Notes under the pieces: model-generated | What the model saw: only the letters and a program-made list of their open reading frames with translations | Database searches by the model: none | Told to the model about the DNA's origin: nothing | From: Saccharomycopsis fibuligera x Saccharomycopsis cf. fibuligera | Lineage: Eukaryota > Ascomycota > Saccharomycetes > Ascoideales > Saccharomycopsidaceae | NCBI GenBank assembly: GCA_001936135.1 | Contig: CP012809.1 | Location: 2,529,501-2,593,500 of the forward strand | Length of the DNA stretch: 64,000 bases | Direction of reading: 5' to 3' | Shown: positions 10,221 through 22,596 of the stretch, piece by piece | Numbering within the stretch: the stretch's first letter is position 1 | How the letters are laid out: each line of letters opens with the position of its first letter | Translations under genes and position numbers: made by a program

Positions 10221-12213
10221 GTGTTTTGGCACTAGCTCTAGCTGGAGCAAGGGTAGCAAGCTCCCCGATGATGCTTACCATATATGGCAAATGTATCACT
10301 TTTGAATCACAGCCGCCTGCGAGATCCAATAGCGCGCCATCCGAGGTGGGGCGCGCGCACACAAAGCTAGGCCCTGCCGATCAACACCAAGTCAATTAAT
10401 TAACAAGAGCGATAACAATAGCAATGAAGTTTCTTGCTATTTTGCGAGAGGCGGAAGGTATCAATTTTGCTTACAGGTCTAGCTGGAACATAAATTAGCA
10501 ACATGGAAGCTGGCCGACTTGTTGAGACGTACCAAAATTTGTCAAGAATGAAGTGCTTAGCGCGGACGAAATGACAAGGTAAAAATTCAAGAGTAATTAA
10601 TCAGTTACTTGAGTATGATATTTAATTACATTTGCTTGGTAAACGCCAATTGAATTGAGTAAGCTTGCACTTCGTCTTTCGCTAACACATAATTTCGTGC
10701 AATTTTCGTATATGTTAGTATATGCTAATTTGCCAACCTTCGTGGGCGTAATGCAATAATCTCAATAGGAACACATTTTGAGATTTGAGCTTGAATTGTG
10801 GGATTACATGAGCGCATCAACTGCTATAGAAGCCTGAACTTCAAAATTACTTCCTGTAACTCCATGGACTTAAAGATATTAGCGATATTTCACTTCGTCG
10901 CAGAAACCGGGTAGTCTGAAGAGCACACGCAGTGCACAATAGCGTATGGTTTGCATATATTATGAATGCTTGAAATTGAATACATGAATGTCTGCCTGCA
11001 TGTATGCGCCCGTGGCAGTAGGGCAGCTGGAAAAGAGATCTACGCTTTGTTCACGCATGAATGCATGCATACATGCAGACAGGCGCGCAGATCGCATCGA
11101 TCAAGATGCTGCTTAAGGCAGTGAAATTGCAGTGCGAAGAGCGCTAATAACTTTGCAGTTTAGGGCAGCCCAGCCTGGCTAGGAACCGGCAGGAGGAGCG
11201 CATTCTTACTCGTCACTATTCCTTATTCTTTATTCTCTCGATCGCGAAGGATTGAAAAAAAAAAAAAAGAAAAAAAGGCTGCAACGAAGGGGCAGCTGGC
11301 GCCAGTAGCCCGAGCACCGGCTATCGCCTCAGATCTTTTGGGCATATATATTTCAGATTTAAGTGCTTGTTTATTGTTGTGCTATATCTGTGTATACTTC
11401 ACTTTATGAGGTATCCTTGATATACCAATTTAAGGACGGCTGTAGTACTTGTATGTATGGTATCGTAGATTACTCACTAGTCGGCGTTGTCTCACTAATT
11501 TGTCGTCTTCCTAACAGTTCACTAGTTTGCCTCAGTAAAATACTTAATTTTTTTTTTTTTTTTTTTTTGCGGCTACCAGTTGTCCAACCAATATAGAAAA
11601 CCCGTCGTTATAGCGCTGTTCCTGTGTGTTTCTTCCGACATGTACCAAGTACAACTACTGCCAGATGAGGCCCGTGCAAGCGTCATATGAAATTTCAACT
11701 AGTCCCCTCGTAGCAGCGCTAAAATTAGTCAGATAGCAGATCTTATCGTTGCACCGCGGGTTAAAGAAGGGCGGAGGCAGAAAATCGTAGATAGTAATGA
11801 ATCAGTTAGCCAGCTACCATAACTGTACCTTATATTTCACAGGCTTTGCAATGCTACAATTGAACACTAAATTGACATTAACAACTGTTGCGGTGCTAGC
11901 TAGCTGTCGCCTGGATGTTCTCCGTGCGCTGTGGTAAGACATCGACATCGCCTGGAGCAGCTGAACCCTAGCCTCATCGCCAATCTTTCTGGTCTATAAG
12001 CCATGAGCTGAGAGCTGGCAAGTGCATTCAAGCACTATAGCTATCATCATATACTCTAGTATAGCAGTGCGCTATTAGTATAGCTACACTACTGCAATGG
12101 CAAGTTGGCGGCCGGCGCTTAGTAGCACGAGGGAACGAATTCATTAATTAGAAGGCCCAGTAATTCTTACTAATTTGTGCTAGCTGCCAATCAATCCTCA
12201 GCGCTTAATCGAT

Positions 12214-12256
12214 GCTTGCAGCAACAACGCTTGCAGCAGCAGCGCTTGCAGCATTT
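12214..12256. repeat. 15-bp tandem repeat, GCTTGCAGCA unit
   Basis: Three successive units begin at 12214, 12229 and 12244. Each starts GCTTGCAGCA, and the units differ only in the last five bases. The repeat lies about 560 bases before the globin start, at the right edge of the desert. Confidence 0.8.
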
Positions 12257-12657
12257 GTCAAGTGCAAACATATGCTGGCGGCCATGGTAGCTGACAAGAC
12301 TTGTTGTTGTCGCACTCTAAAATTATACATACTGACCATAGTGTACGTCGCCACTAGGACGCACAATCCATGATGGAACTAGCGCATGCGACTGCAGCAC
12401 CGGAGGAAGAGGACGCTGGCATTGCCATGCAGTGGCTCTGTAGCTACCACTTCTTATTAGCAAAAAGAAAGTAACATATCATCATACTTAAAAAAAAAAA
12501 AAAAATAATAAATAACAAAAAGAAAAAAAAAAAAAAACTTGTCTTCTGCGCGCCCCGCTGCAGGTATCCACAGGCACATTGCCCTTTGCGGAAACTGCCT
12601 CGTATTCTGGGCCTTCTTTCCACGGGCCAACGATTATACTGACACTGTCTCATGAAA

Positions 12658-12665
12658 TATAAATA
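12658..12665 (+). promoter_or_regulatory. TATA box of the globin gene
   Basis: TATAAATA stands 161 bases before the globin ATG, on the coding strand. The spacing and perfect TATAWAWR match support a regulated, TATA-containing promoter. Confidence 0.5.
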
Positions 12666-12818
12666 CAACAAGCATTTCTGCTGTTCTCGGCGCTTAGTTG
12701 CGATAGGACTGAAGAAGAGAGAAAAAGAGTCAGAGGTTGTTATTTTGTAACTTATTCTTCTTTCCTAACCATTGCAAACAAGCAAATAAAATCTCAGCCC
12801 AAATATCTAAAATCAAAC

Positions 12819-14375
12819 ATGACCACTTATCTCACAGAAGACGGCACTCTTTATCTCCAGAAGCAGTCGCCCTTATCAGGCAACAACAACAACAACAACA
12901 ACAACAATCCGCATATCACTCAATCAAACAGCAAATATAAGGTCATTCTCAAGCTTTCCCAAGCAGAAATCCAAACAATTAGATCATCATGGTCGCAAAT
13001 GCTGTCTGGCGCTATGCAAAATTCTTCTGATGATGACGACGATGATGACGACTATGACAGCGAGAATGAGGAAGAAAGAGAAAACAACGCTTTCTTTAGC
13101 TCTATTCCAGGGAACCAAAGGGGCTCTTTCAGCTCTCTTTTCTGCCATCAGTTTTACACAAACTTGCTTGGTTTGGACCCAACTCTCGAATCCTTTTTCC
13201 CATCTATCAAACACCAGGCTGCTTCTTTTGCTGGTGTTTTGCAAATGGCCATTCTTCATTTGGAAGACTTGAGCGCTCTTGATGACTTTCTTGACAGCTT
13301 AGGTAAAAGACACTCAAGAGTGCTAGGCATTGAAGCCCCACAATTTGATTTGATGGGTGCTGCTTTGATCAAAACTTTTGCTGACAGATTTGGCCGCAAA
13401 TTCACTCCACTGATTGAAGACGTGTGGGTCAAACTTTATTCCTACTTGGCAAACACTATCTTAGAAAACGGTACCGAAGACGTCCTTAATATTGATGCTG
13501 ACCCTTTTTTTGAATTCCAATCTTTGCCAACCTTGCCAGTATCCAGCACTAGCGCTTCAATCGCCAGTAGCAGCAGCGTGTCTTCTGAATTGGACTCTGC
13601 TTCCATTGCCTCTTCCAAAACATCAGCAAATGAACACAATGACATGCCAGAAATAATACATAATGGCAAAAGTATTGGTAGCCAAGACATCTACAGCAAT
13701 TCCGTCTCGATCAACAACACAACAGAAACCTCTTCGGTGCAAAGTGCCGGTAACCTTGTGGGAAACTTGCTTAGCAGATCTAGCCGTAACGCTAGCAGAT
13801 TCACTTCCAGAAAATCTAGCAACAAAAACCTCAAAAACAACAACATCAACGTTGGTCTCGCAAACTCAGCCAGCTATAATAGCGGCTTGGGCAGCCCTAG
13901 CAGTGCCAGCAACAATAACAACTCCACCATGTCCCCATCGTCGCTAGTTTTTGCTGACTTGGTGGTTCCGGGTGTTACCACTTCCCATAACCCATCTAGC
14001 TATTCTGGAATTTCTTCATCATCTTCCCCATCTAGTTCCGCCACCTCCGGCAAATCTTCTGCCTCTACCGCTAGAATCGCTTCGTCATCATCAGATTCTC
14101 AACAAGCTCAACTCCAGCCACAGTCCAAAATGTTCAACAAGACCAGTAATACTGGCATCACCCCTGCTAGTGCCGTTGCCAATTCTGCTAGGGCAAGCAG
14201 TACTCTCAAGAGACTGAATAATGCTCAAAATGCTGCACAAACCGCATCTGCTGCATCTGCTGCTATCACTGGTCTTAATAAGGACGAACAGCCTAAGTCG
14301 AAATTTGCCAACTTCAAAAATGTAATGAAATTTGATAAGGGCAATGTGGGTAAGCGCATCTCTACTATTTATTGA
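12819..14375 (+). CDS. globin-domain heme protein with long disordered tail
   Basis: The product has 518 residues. A globin fold covers about 44-216. It starts LSQAEIQTIRSSW (A helix), with a distal-side His132 in SIKHQAASF (E7 position) and the proximal His165 in LGKRHSRVLG (F8), followed by FTP-IEDVW (H helix). It should bind heme and O2 or sense redox state, like S. cerevisiae YNL234W. A poly-Asp insertion (71-80) interrupts the A-B region, and a poly-Asn run (22-30, CAACAA codons) precedes the domain. Residues 230-518 are a Ser/Asn/Ala-rich low-complexity tail with no domain I recognise. No flavin reductase domain follows, so it is not a flavohemoglobin. The CTG codon at residue 198 lies just after FTP, where globins usually have Ala, Glu, Pro or Ser rather than Leu. 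Confidence 0.85.
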   Translation: MTTYLTEDGTLYLQKQSPLSGNNNNNNNNNPHITQSNSKYKVILKLSQAEIQTIRSSWSQMLSGAMQNSSDDDDDDDDYDSENEEERENNAFFSSIPGNQRGSFSSLFCHQFYTNLLGLDPTLESFFPSIKHQAASFAGVLQMAILHLEDLSALDDFLDSLGKRHSRVLGIEAPQFDLMGAALIKTFADRFGRKFTPLIEDVWVKLYSYLANTILENGTEDVLNIDADPFFEFQSLPTLPVSSTSASIASSSSVSSELDSASIASSKTSANEHNDMPEIIHNGKSIGSQDIYSNSVSINNTTETSSVQSAGNLVGNLLSRSSRNASRFTSRKSSNKNLKNNNINVGLANSASYNSGLGSPSSASNNNNSTMSPSSLVFADLVVPGVTTSHNPSSYSGISSSSSPSSSATSGKSSASTARIASSSSDSQQAQLQPQSKMFNKTSNTGITPASAVANSARASSTLKRLNNAQNAAQTASAASAAITGLNKDEQPKSKFANFKNVMKFDKGNVGKRISTIY

Positions 14376-14926
14376 GTCTTGAGCGGGGCTTGTTATTTTT
14401 TGTTTTCTTTTGATTTATGATGTGACGATTCTCAAACTATCGTAAATTTTGCATATTCTTGTTGGCACTTTCTATTATGTTTTGGTTTTATTTTTTTTTT
14501 TTTCTTTTCTTTTCTTTCTTTCAAAAAAAAGTTTTCTATTCTTTTTCTGTTTGTTTTCCTTTGACAGTTTTATTTTTCATTCACGTTCATTTTTTCACGG
14601 TTTGTTTCTTTTAAGTTCATTATCATGGTTGGTACATCAGCCATTGTACTATCAGGTTTTCATTTTTTGTTCTTTTCTTTTCAACATTGTTCAGTATTTG
14701 CTTCTTTGCTTCTCATTTATTCGCTTATTGCTTTTTATGTTTATTTGTCTATATTTCTACGTTTTTAATGATTATGTTTCTGCTTACATTGTTTCATTCA
14801 TCAAATAACTGTGTAGCTGTTCGATTCATTTTTGTGCGCTGTAAACAAAAAAAAAAAAAAAAAAAAAGAAAAAAAATGCATTACTGTTATTATTGCAATT
14901 ATGTTATGATATTTAAACAATATATT
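14376..14926. other. convergent intergenic region globin / CSL4
   Basis: A T-rich 3' flank shared by two convergent genes. It holds pyrimidine runs at about 14490-14530 and an A tract at 14848-14876. Poly(A) signals for both genes should lie here. No gene is seen. Confidence 0.5.
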
Positions 14927-16120
14927 TCAAAAGGGCTTAGCAACCTTTCGACTCTCCATGGCACCCGTCTTACTAGATGCCATACTTTCATAATCCACCG
15001 CGTACAACAATTCACCAACGCCATTATGCGCTCTTGCGAAAACCACCCCCAATTCGTTTTTCGCCGTAGACAAATAGTAATTATTCCCATTACCAATAGA
15101 AATCACTTCGGCTCTAACAATATCTCCTGGTTTGAAAGATTCAACCACCTTCACTTTATCCTTTTCTGTGGCTCTGATATCGGTGCTTCTGATTATTCCT
15201 TTGAAATTTTCGCCAACGTCGGCACCATGGGCATTGAGGAACGGATTGGAAGTGGCGCCCATTACTTGGGTAAGTAGCAATGCACCAGCATTGTCATTAC
15301 CAGAACCACCACCACCACCACTAGAAGCACCACCGGCAACAGCACCAGCCACGAGACCAGCCCCGTTCAAATTAGCATGGTTCGAAGGGGCCCCAGCAGC
15401 ACCAACGCCACTATCTTTAAGCACTGGAACTGGCGATGTGCTATTATCGTTATTGTTATTACCGTTAGACGATGGTTCAACGGTCAAGATCTCCACTTGA
15501 GCATGTCTTGAAGTAAGCTTGATAACCCGCGCAAGGACCACGTCGGATTCAACCGGTAAGGTGCTGTTCAATTTGGCAATTTGGCCCTCGTATATTATAC
15601 TCTGTTGAGATTGTGATGGCGGCTGAGGAGCAGTATTGTTATCAGCAACAACGGTTTGTTTCTTTTTGTAGACTACTGGAGAATACTGAAATTGATCCAA
15701 GTTGGTGTGCTTGTCAAGCACTGAGATGATGTACTCTTTAATTTTCAATTTCGAGCCTTGTTGTTTTTGCTGACTGTTGCTTTGATCATTGTTTTGGCTG
15801 TCTTCCGTTGTCATGTTCACGTCATTATCTGGCGTTGTATCTTCAATAACTTCTTGAATTACTGTGTGTCCAAGCACCGTGGCTATTATCGCATTCACTC
15901 GCTTTCCTTCATTATTACCATTATTTTCATCAGCACCGCCAACTTTGAAAGACTCAAGCTTGGTTCCTTGACCAGGAATGTACTTTTGTACCGTTTGTTG
16001 TGGCTGTTGCGACTGCGGCTGCTGATTCTGGTTGGGGTTATTACTATCTGATGATGTGAATGAAAGTTCAGGAGCAATTGGCTGACCAGGAACCACCACT
16101 TTGGGTATTTGCGTCGTCAT
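14927..16120 (-). CDS. CSL4: exosome cap subunit Csl4
   Basis: This is a 397-residue putative S1-domain subunit of the RNA exosome cap, which guides RNA into the 3'-5' exonuclease channel in nucleus and cytoplasm. The N-terminal domain is visible in VVVPGQPIAPE and KYIPGQGT. The S1-like part contains EGQIAKLN and SDVVLARVIKLTSRHAQVEIL, resumes at FKGIIRSTDIRATEKDKVKVVESFKPGDIVRAEVISIG, and is followed by the C-terminal block YYLSTAKNELGVVFARAHNG. It is longer than S. cerevisiae Csl4 (292) because of a Gln/Asn-rich insertion after residue 90 and a Gly/Ala-rich insertion inside the S1 loop. The promoter is shared with the divergent small gene at 16830 and carries CACGTGATGTTCCGGTG 223 bases before the ATG. 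Confidence 0.9.
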   Translation of the reverse strand: MTTQIPKVVVPGQPIAPELSFTSSDSNNPNQNQQPQSQQPQQTVQKYIPGQGTKLESFKVGGADENNGNNEGKRVNAIIATVLGHTVIQEVIEDTTPDNDVNMTTEDSQNNDQSNSQQKQQGSKLKIKEYIISVLDKHTNLDQFQYSPVVYKKKQTVVADNNTAPQPPSQSQQSIIYEGQIAKLNSTLPVESDVVLARVIKLTSRHAQVEILTVEPSSNGNNNNDNSTSPVPVLKDSGVGAAGAPSNHANLNGAGLVAGAVAGGASSGGGGGSGNDNAGALLLTQVMGATSNPFLNAHGADVGENFKGIIRSTDIRATEKDKVKVVESFKPGDIVRAEVISIGNGNNYYLSTAKNELGVVFARAHNGVGELLYAVDYESMASSKTGAMESRKVAKPF

Positions 16121-16829
16121 GATGTGATTGACTGCTTGGAAAATGTATTTGTTTGGTCAGATAAATAGATAACTAAATGTCTGCTTAGTGATTCACCTGA
16201 GCTGAAAGTTGTTGGAAAACCGAGATGAGCTTCTACCAACACTGCACTGCACCGACTACATGATGAGAATTTTTGAGCTTAAAATTTTGATTTTATTTTT
16301 CTCTCTCCTTGCCGCAGACAATTTTTCTTTTTAAGCAGTTGGCACGTGATGTTCCGGTGAGATCTGTTGGTTTTTGCGTGGGAATTGAGCGAGGTTCCCT
16401 TGGTCGCAGAAGTACACCTGTATGTCTTTCTGCGTAGTAACTCAAGCTAAGAGAAGCGCAAAGCACACTTACAGGCACTCTTGTAGCAGATTTGTAATGG
16501 CACTTGTTTTCAGCAGAAATTCTGGCACTGCACAACAGTCTCTTATCTTTCAATGTCGCGGTGACTTGCTGCATGTTAGAGAAAAAAATAAAAAAAAATA
16601 GAACAACTACACCACACAAAACAGACCGGGTATCCGTATACACCCCTATTATGACCCCCAGAATGCATAACCAAGCTTCCTCGAGGGCTTTTTATTTAAC
16701 TTACAAAAAAAAAAAAAAAAAAAAAAAAATTGCCTACAACCTACTAAGGACATAACTATTGCACTATTGGGAAATCATCACCGCCGTATCTGCCGCTGAA
16801 CCTCAATTCAACAATAAACAAAATCAAGT
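16121..16829. other. divergent promoter region CSL4 / small gene
   Basis: No gene. A CACGTG E-box (16343-16348) is fused to a TTCCGGTG motif. A 24-base A tract (about 16705-16729) lies 100 bases before the plus-strand ATG. Confidence 0.5.
16343..16359. promoter_or_regulatory. composite CACGTGAT-GTTCCGGTG motif
   Basis: CACGTG is the Cbf1-type E-box and is followed directly by GTTCCGGTG. A nearly identical word occurs 234 bases before the SWC5 start in the same orientation relative to its gene. Regulation is inferred only. Confidence 0.35.
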
Positions 16830-17075
16830 ATGTCAACCAACGCTGCCCCATACCCGCCAAAAGACGCTAATGGCAACCCGCCAACCATTTCTTTAACTCA
16901 GTACGACGAAGCACCATGGGCCAGCCGTACTTGCGTTGATGACCGTAATGGCAAATACGTTGCTGTTGATATGGAAAAAAATGACATAGTGGTTGCAGAG
17001 TTTGAGAGCCTGGCCAATGTGGTGCTTGACAAAATTTTCAAAAGTGCCAAGCAGAATTTTTACGAAAATAAATAA
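16830..17075 (+). CDS. small conserved-looking protein of unknown function
   Basis: An 81-residue frame with a good start context (AAGTATGTC) and a composition unlike random AT-rich sequence. A Pro-rich N-terminus is followed by SLTQYDEAPWASRTC, then VAVDMEKNDIVVAEFESLANVV and a predicted amphipathic C-terminal helix LDKIFKSAKQNF. There is no signal peptide or membrane segment. I do not recognise the family. It is divergent from CSL4 and shares its promoter. The size suggests a small subunit of a larger assembly, but that is a guess. A homologue in a related yeast would settle whether it is a gene. Confidence 0.6.
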   Translation: MSTNAAPYPPKDANGNPPTISLTQYDEAPWASRTCVDDRNGKYVAVDMEKNDIVVAEFESLANVVLDKIFKSAKQNFYENK

Positions 17076-17823
17076 ATAAGTAAAAAAGCAATGCTTGTGT
17101 GATGTGCTTCAAGTTGTAAGCTCTGTTGAGCATTCTTGAAGCCGCCAAAGCTGTGGTGAAAGTTTGGCTTTTGGTCTTTCAAGGACAAATAATGTACGCA
17201 AGAAATGCTAATTAGAAAAGAACTTCATCAGATGTGGGGGTGGTAGGTTCGCTGCTTCCACTCAAAGATCCCGGCAGTATTATATATAGCCACTCGACAG
17301 TTGCATTGAGGAAAGGGCACTCTGGCGGTTATGTGTAAACAGCAAAAATGTATTATAACACTAAAAGAAAATTCAACGACAACCGTAAAGGCTGAAAATT
17401 CTTCAATACAAGAGCTAACCTTGTTTGATTTCGCTAAAGGTTGTAATGTATAGCATGACTATATTTGCATAAGATAAATATTATGACAATGTCGTTTTTT
17501 TTTTTTTCCACTTGTAGTAAAATATGGTATTGTCTTAAGACAACTTTGCATGACACACGCCTAAGATATCGAAACAGTATACCTTACAGGTTTTATTTGT
17601 TATTAATTGTGTATGTATGCGTCAATGGTCATCAAATCATTATATAGATAAAATAAAAGATTAAAATTTTCTAAAAAAAAAAGCTGTAAAGTTAAAATGT
17701 AAATAAGATGCAAAAATAAAAAACCAAAATAAAAAAAAAATAATAATCAGAATCAAATGCACCAAAGGAAAAAAAAAAAAAAGGCATTCATGAAGGATAA
17801 TAGAAAGAAAAAACTAATAATTT
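17076..17823. other. intergenic region, small gene / ELA1 3' flanks
   Basis: Convergent 3' flanks. The ELA1-proximal part is A-rich on the plus strand. I see no RNA gene and no reading frame worth calling. Confidence 0.5.
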
Positions 17824-18681
17824 TCAGTATTTTTTAGTATTCAAAAACAATGAGCTAGTCAATAACTTTCCTCCTCTGTTTCGCTGTTCATTGTTACTTG
17901 CAGTGCTATTACCGTCATTGCTATTGCTGCCTCTCCTCACAATACCCTCAGCAATGCGTGTAGTTCTTCTTCCCGCTGACACTGATCTAGCACTACTGCT
18001 AGTACTGGTACTATAATGTCCGGCATTATTTACAGTGTTAGCACTCATTGGTCTTGATGTGGATGCTGGTCTTGATGCTGATCTTGATGGCGGCGTTGGC
18101 AGCAAGCGGCTATGTGCAGAATTTGGTCGATAACTTGCTAATGAAGAACGCGATAAGCTATTTGTGGAGCCAGTAACAGTCGTGTTCACATTTGGCCTTT
18201 GGGAAACAGCATTGCGGACCGGCGTAGGCTGGAACAACTTGCTAGTAACACCACTTTGTCTTGGCTTTGTTGACAAAGATAACGAAGATGGTCTTGAATT
18301 CACAAGGCTATTTGAGCCAGAGCCAGCGCCAGAGCCAGCGCTACTGCTTCCTGTTTGGTTACTTCTAGTACTGGATGTGGAAGCAGAAAAGTTCGATTTT
18401 CCAGTAGTGGCTTCAGGCAGCATTGAAGCAGACCTATATAGATTTGGCTTTGATCTTGGCATGAAAATGCTCGGCTTGGGTCTTGCAGAAGAAGGAGAAA
18501 TATGTCTTGAATGTGTCTTGAATAAAGGTGATGGTGCGTGTGGTCGGTTGTTCGAACTGGAACCACTGCCAGAATTACCACTAGGTCCATTGAGACCGTT
18601 AACAACATCTATACTTCTAGAAGAATTGCTGCGGGTGGCAGTACTGATATCAGTACTGCCACTAGTACTTGTTACAGAACT

Positions 18682-18715
<34 letters not shown>

Positions 18716-19728
18716 GAGTCTCTCAAAACAGGAATACTCGTAGTAGAATTGCTTTTGTTCAGACTGGCGGCCCTAAAACCACTTCCGCTAACATTACTGT
18801 TACTAATGCTACTACCAATGGTTCTTGGTTTAGCAACCACTGATGATGCTGAGTGGAAAAGCGGCGACTTAACAAGTTGTGGCCTAGCGCCATTCAATAA
18901 TCCACTTTGAGTCCTGAACAAATTGTTCCTGGAGCTTAAGTCTCGTTTCACTTTCTTCATTATTGGCGAAGAAGCGCTAATATCATCTTTGAAAAACATC
19001 TTTTTTCGCTTTTTGTTAGCCACCATATTGATCATCCTAATGGAAGTTTCTTTGTCTAACGCCACTGCAGATTTGGAATGTTTTTGCAGTTCAAGCATCC
19101 TGTAATTTTTCTTCAAATTATCCAATGCTTTGGAGCGTCTTTTTTCTTGCTCAAAGCTCAATTTTTCAAAAATATGTCTATAAAAGCTCGGATCTTTTTT
19201 TACATCGTCAATACTATCAATATTCTTCTTATCACCACAATCATTATCATCATCATCATCATTAGTGCTCTTTTTTAAAAATTTGAATTTTGGAAAATCG
19301 CGCTGGATAAAAGCATACCAAAGTTTTCCTGAATCCAATTTCAAATGCGGAGACCTCGTTTCGAGATGTTGAAGATGCTTTGGTGATACTTTGGCAAGAA
19401 TCGGTTCAAGAATATGGAACCCAGTATATGGTCCGACGTCATCAATGTAGCGGGAATGTTCAATTAACTTCAGAGTGCAAAGCAGCACCAATGATCGTAC
19501 TTTTGTTCTCTTCAAATTATTTATACTACTCCTGCTTCCATTGGCATCAGTGGTCTTCTTTTCGTTAATGCTACCATCCTCTGGATTTGCGAGTGACAAA
19601 GATGTATTGGTATCTGCTGATGTCGACTGTAGCGCCAATGCTATGGCATCACCGCCCTCATCGCCAGCAAGAGCAGAGGCGGGCGAGGATGGGTGCTGGG
19701 TCTGCGTAGGTTGTAGTTGGTGAGCCAT
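17824..19728 (-). CDS. ELA1: elongin A homologue
   Basis: The product has 634 residues. The N-terminal third is elongin A. A BC-box SLVLLC (residues 79-84) should bind elongin C, and it continues TLKLIEHSRYIDDVGPYTGFHILEPIL. The F-box-like segment VSPKHLQHLETRSPHLKLDSGKLWYAFIQRDFPKF follows. In yeast Ela1-Elc1-Cul3 ubiquitylates stalled RNA polymerase II (Rpb1) after DNA damage. From about residue 260 the protein is a Ser/Arg/Pro-rich, poorly structured tail, including an SGSGSG run encoded by an AGAACC-type repeat near 18.68-18.72 kb. The tail makes it longer than S. cerevisiae Ela1 (379). Two CTG codons (residues 437, 543) fall in the Ser-rich tail and cannot tell Leu from Ser or Ala. Confidence 0.82.
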
Positions 19729-20423
19729 GGCGCAACAAGAGTCATTTGTGTTCTATGATGGAAAAAAGAGAAAAAGGAAAAGCTATGGGTTAGCTATTGT
19801 CTATGTTTTGTTTTGTAAATTGTATTGACTGGCAAGTGACTTGTGCTTGCTGGGGGCGTGTGCTCTTGTCTGGGTAGATCGGTCTATCTTGTTGTACGAA
19901 TGTTGAAATCCAGAGAACAAGATTTTTTGCTCTTGTCTTTTTCTTCTGTGCTCTGGAGGGGGATTTCCGTTTCTACACTCAGTCGCTGCATTTCAAAGCT
20001 CGTTTGCTGACACTGTTATTTAGGGGGTGCAAACGCATGTGACGGAGGGTATGTACACACCAGATACACTGTAGTTATACACCAAGTGATGATGATAATT
20101 ACAATCAATCACTTCTAGCAGCTACAAGGTGTCATATCAGACGTCGTGTAGAAACGTGTAGCTTGTCTGTAAGGCGCACTTACTGCTTACACTGATCACG
20201 CTAATTATGTGAGCATGGTAAAGTACAATGCATTGAATTATATACAGTACAACAAAAATCAAGTGAAATTAAAGAGAATAGAAATAAATCAAGAGCAGTA
20301 AAATATTAGAAATCAAGTCAAATCAAGTCAAAACTAAATTAAGTTAAATTAAATTAAATTAAATCAAATTTAATTGAAGAAGAAAAAAAAAAAAAGAGGC
20401 AAGGCTAGGTCGGCCTTAGCTAA
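19729..20423. other. intergenic region ELA1 promoter / PDR16 3' flank
   Basis: Contains the ELA1 promoter and, at its right end, an AT-rich tandem repeat that forms the PDR16 3' flank. No gene is seen. Confidence 0.5.
20311..20378. repeat. AAATCAAGTC / AAATT tandem repeats
   Basis: AATCAAGTCA is repeated twice and then TTAAA is repeated about six times. A simple pentanucleotide array immediately 3' of PDR16. Confidence 0.75.

Positions 20424-22596
<2,173 letters not shown>

Larger units (their letters stand above)
4936..12818. other. 7.9-kb gene desert between PTH2 and globin
   Basis: No open frame longer than about 100 codons exists on either strand, and none of the short ones has a recognisable motif or codon bias. 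The first part is AT-rich. Between about 9.9 and 12.4 kb the text is visibly richer in GC words (GCTGC, GCGCGC). The tract holds T runs at 5161-5183, 8344-8368 and 9337-9358, a hairpin at 7314-7357, GCTGCTCT repeats near 10.2 kb, a 15-bp tandem repeat near 12.2 kb and imperfect inverted GCATACATGCAG words near 10.99 and 11.07 kb. I searched by eye for tRNA B boxes and for U1, U2, U5 and U6 signatures and found none. It could be a centromere, a long non-coding RNA locus or plain spacer. Confidence 0.6.

Noticed and set aside
18164-18910. 248-codon frame antisense to ELA1
   Set aside because: A Leu/Glu/Pro-rich translation of the complementary strand of the Ser-rich tail; no motif.
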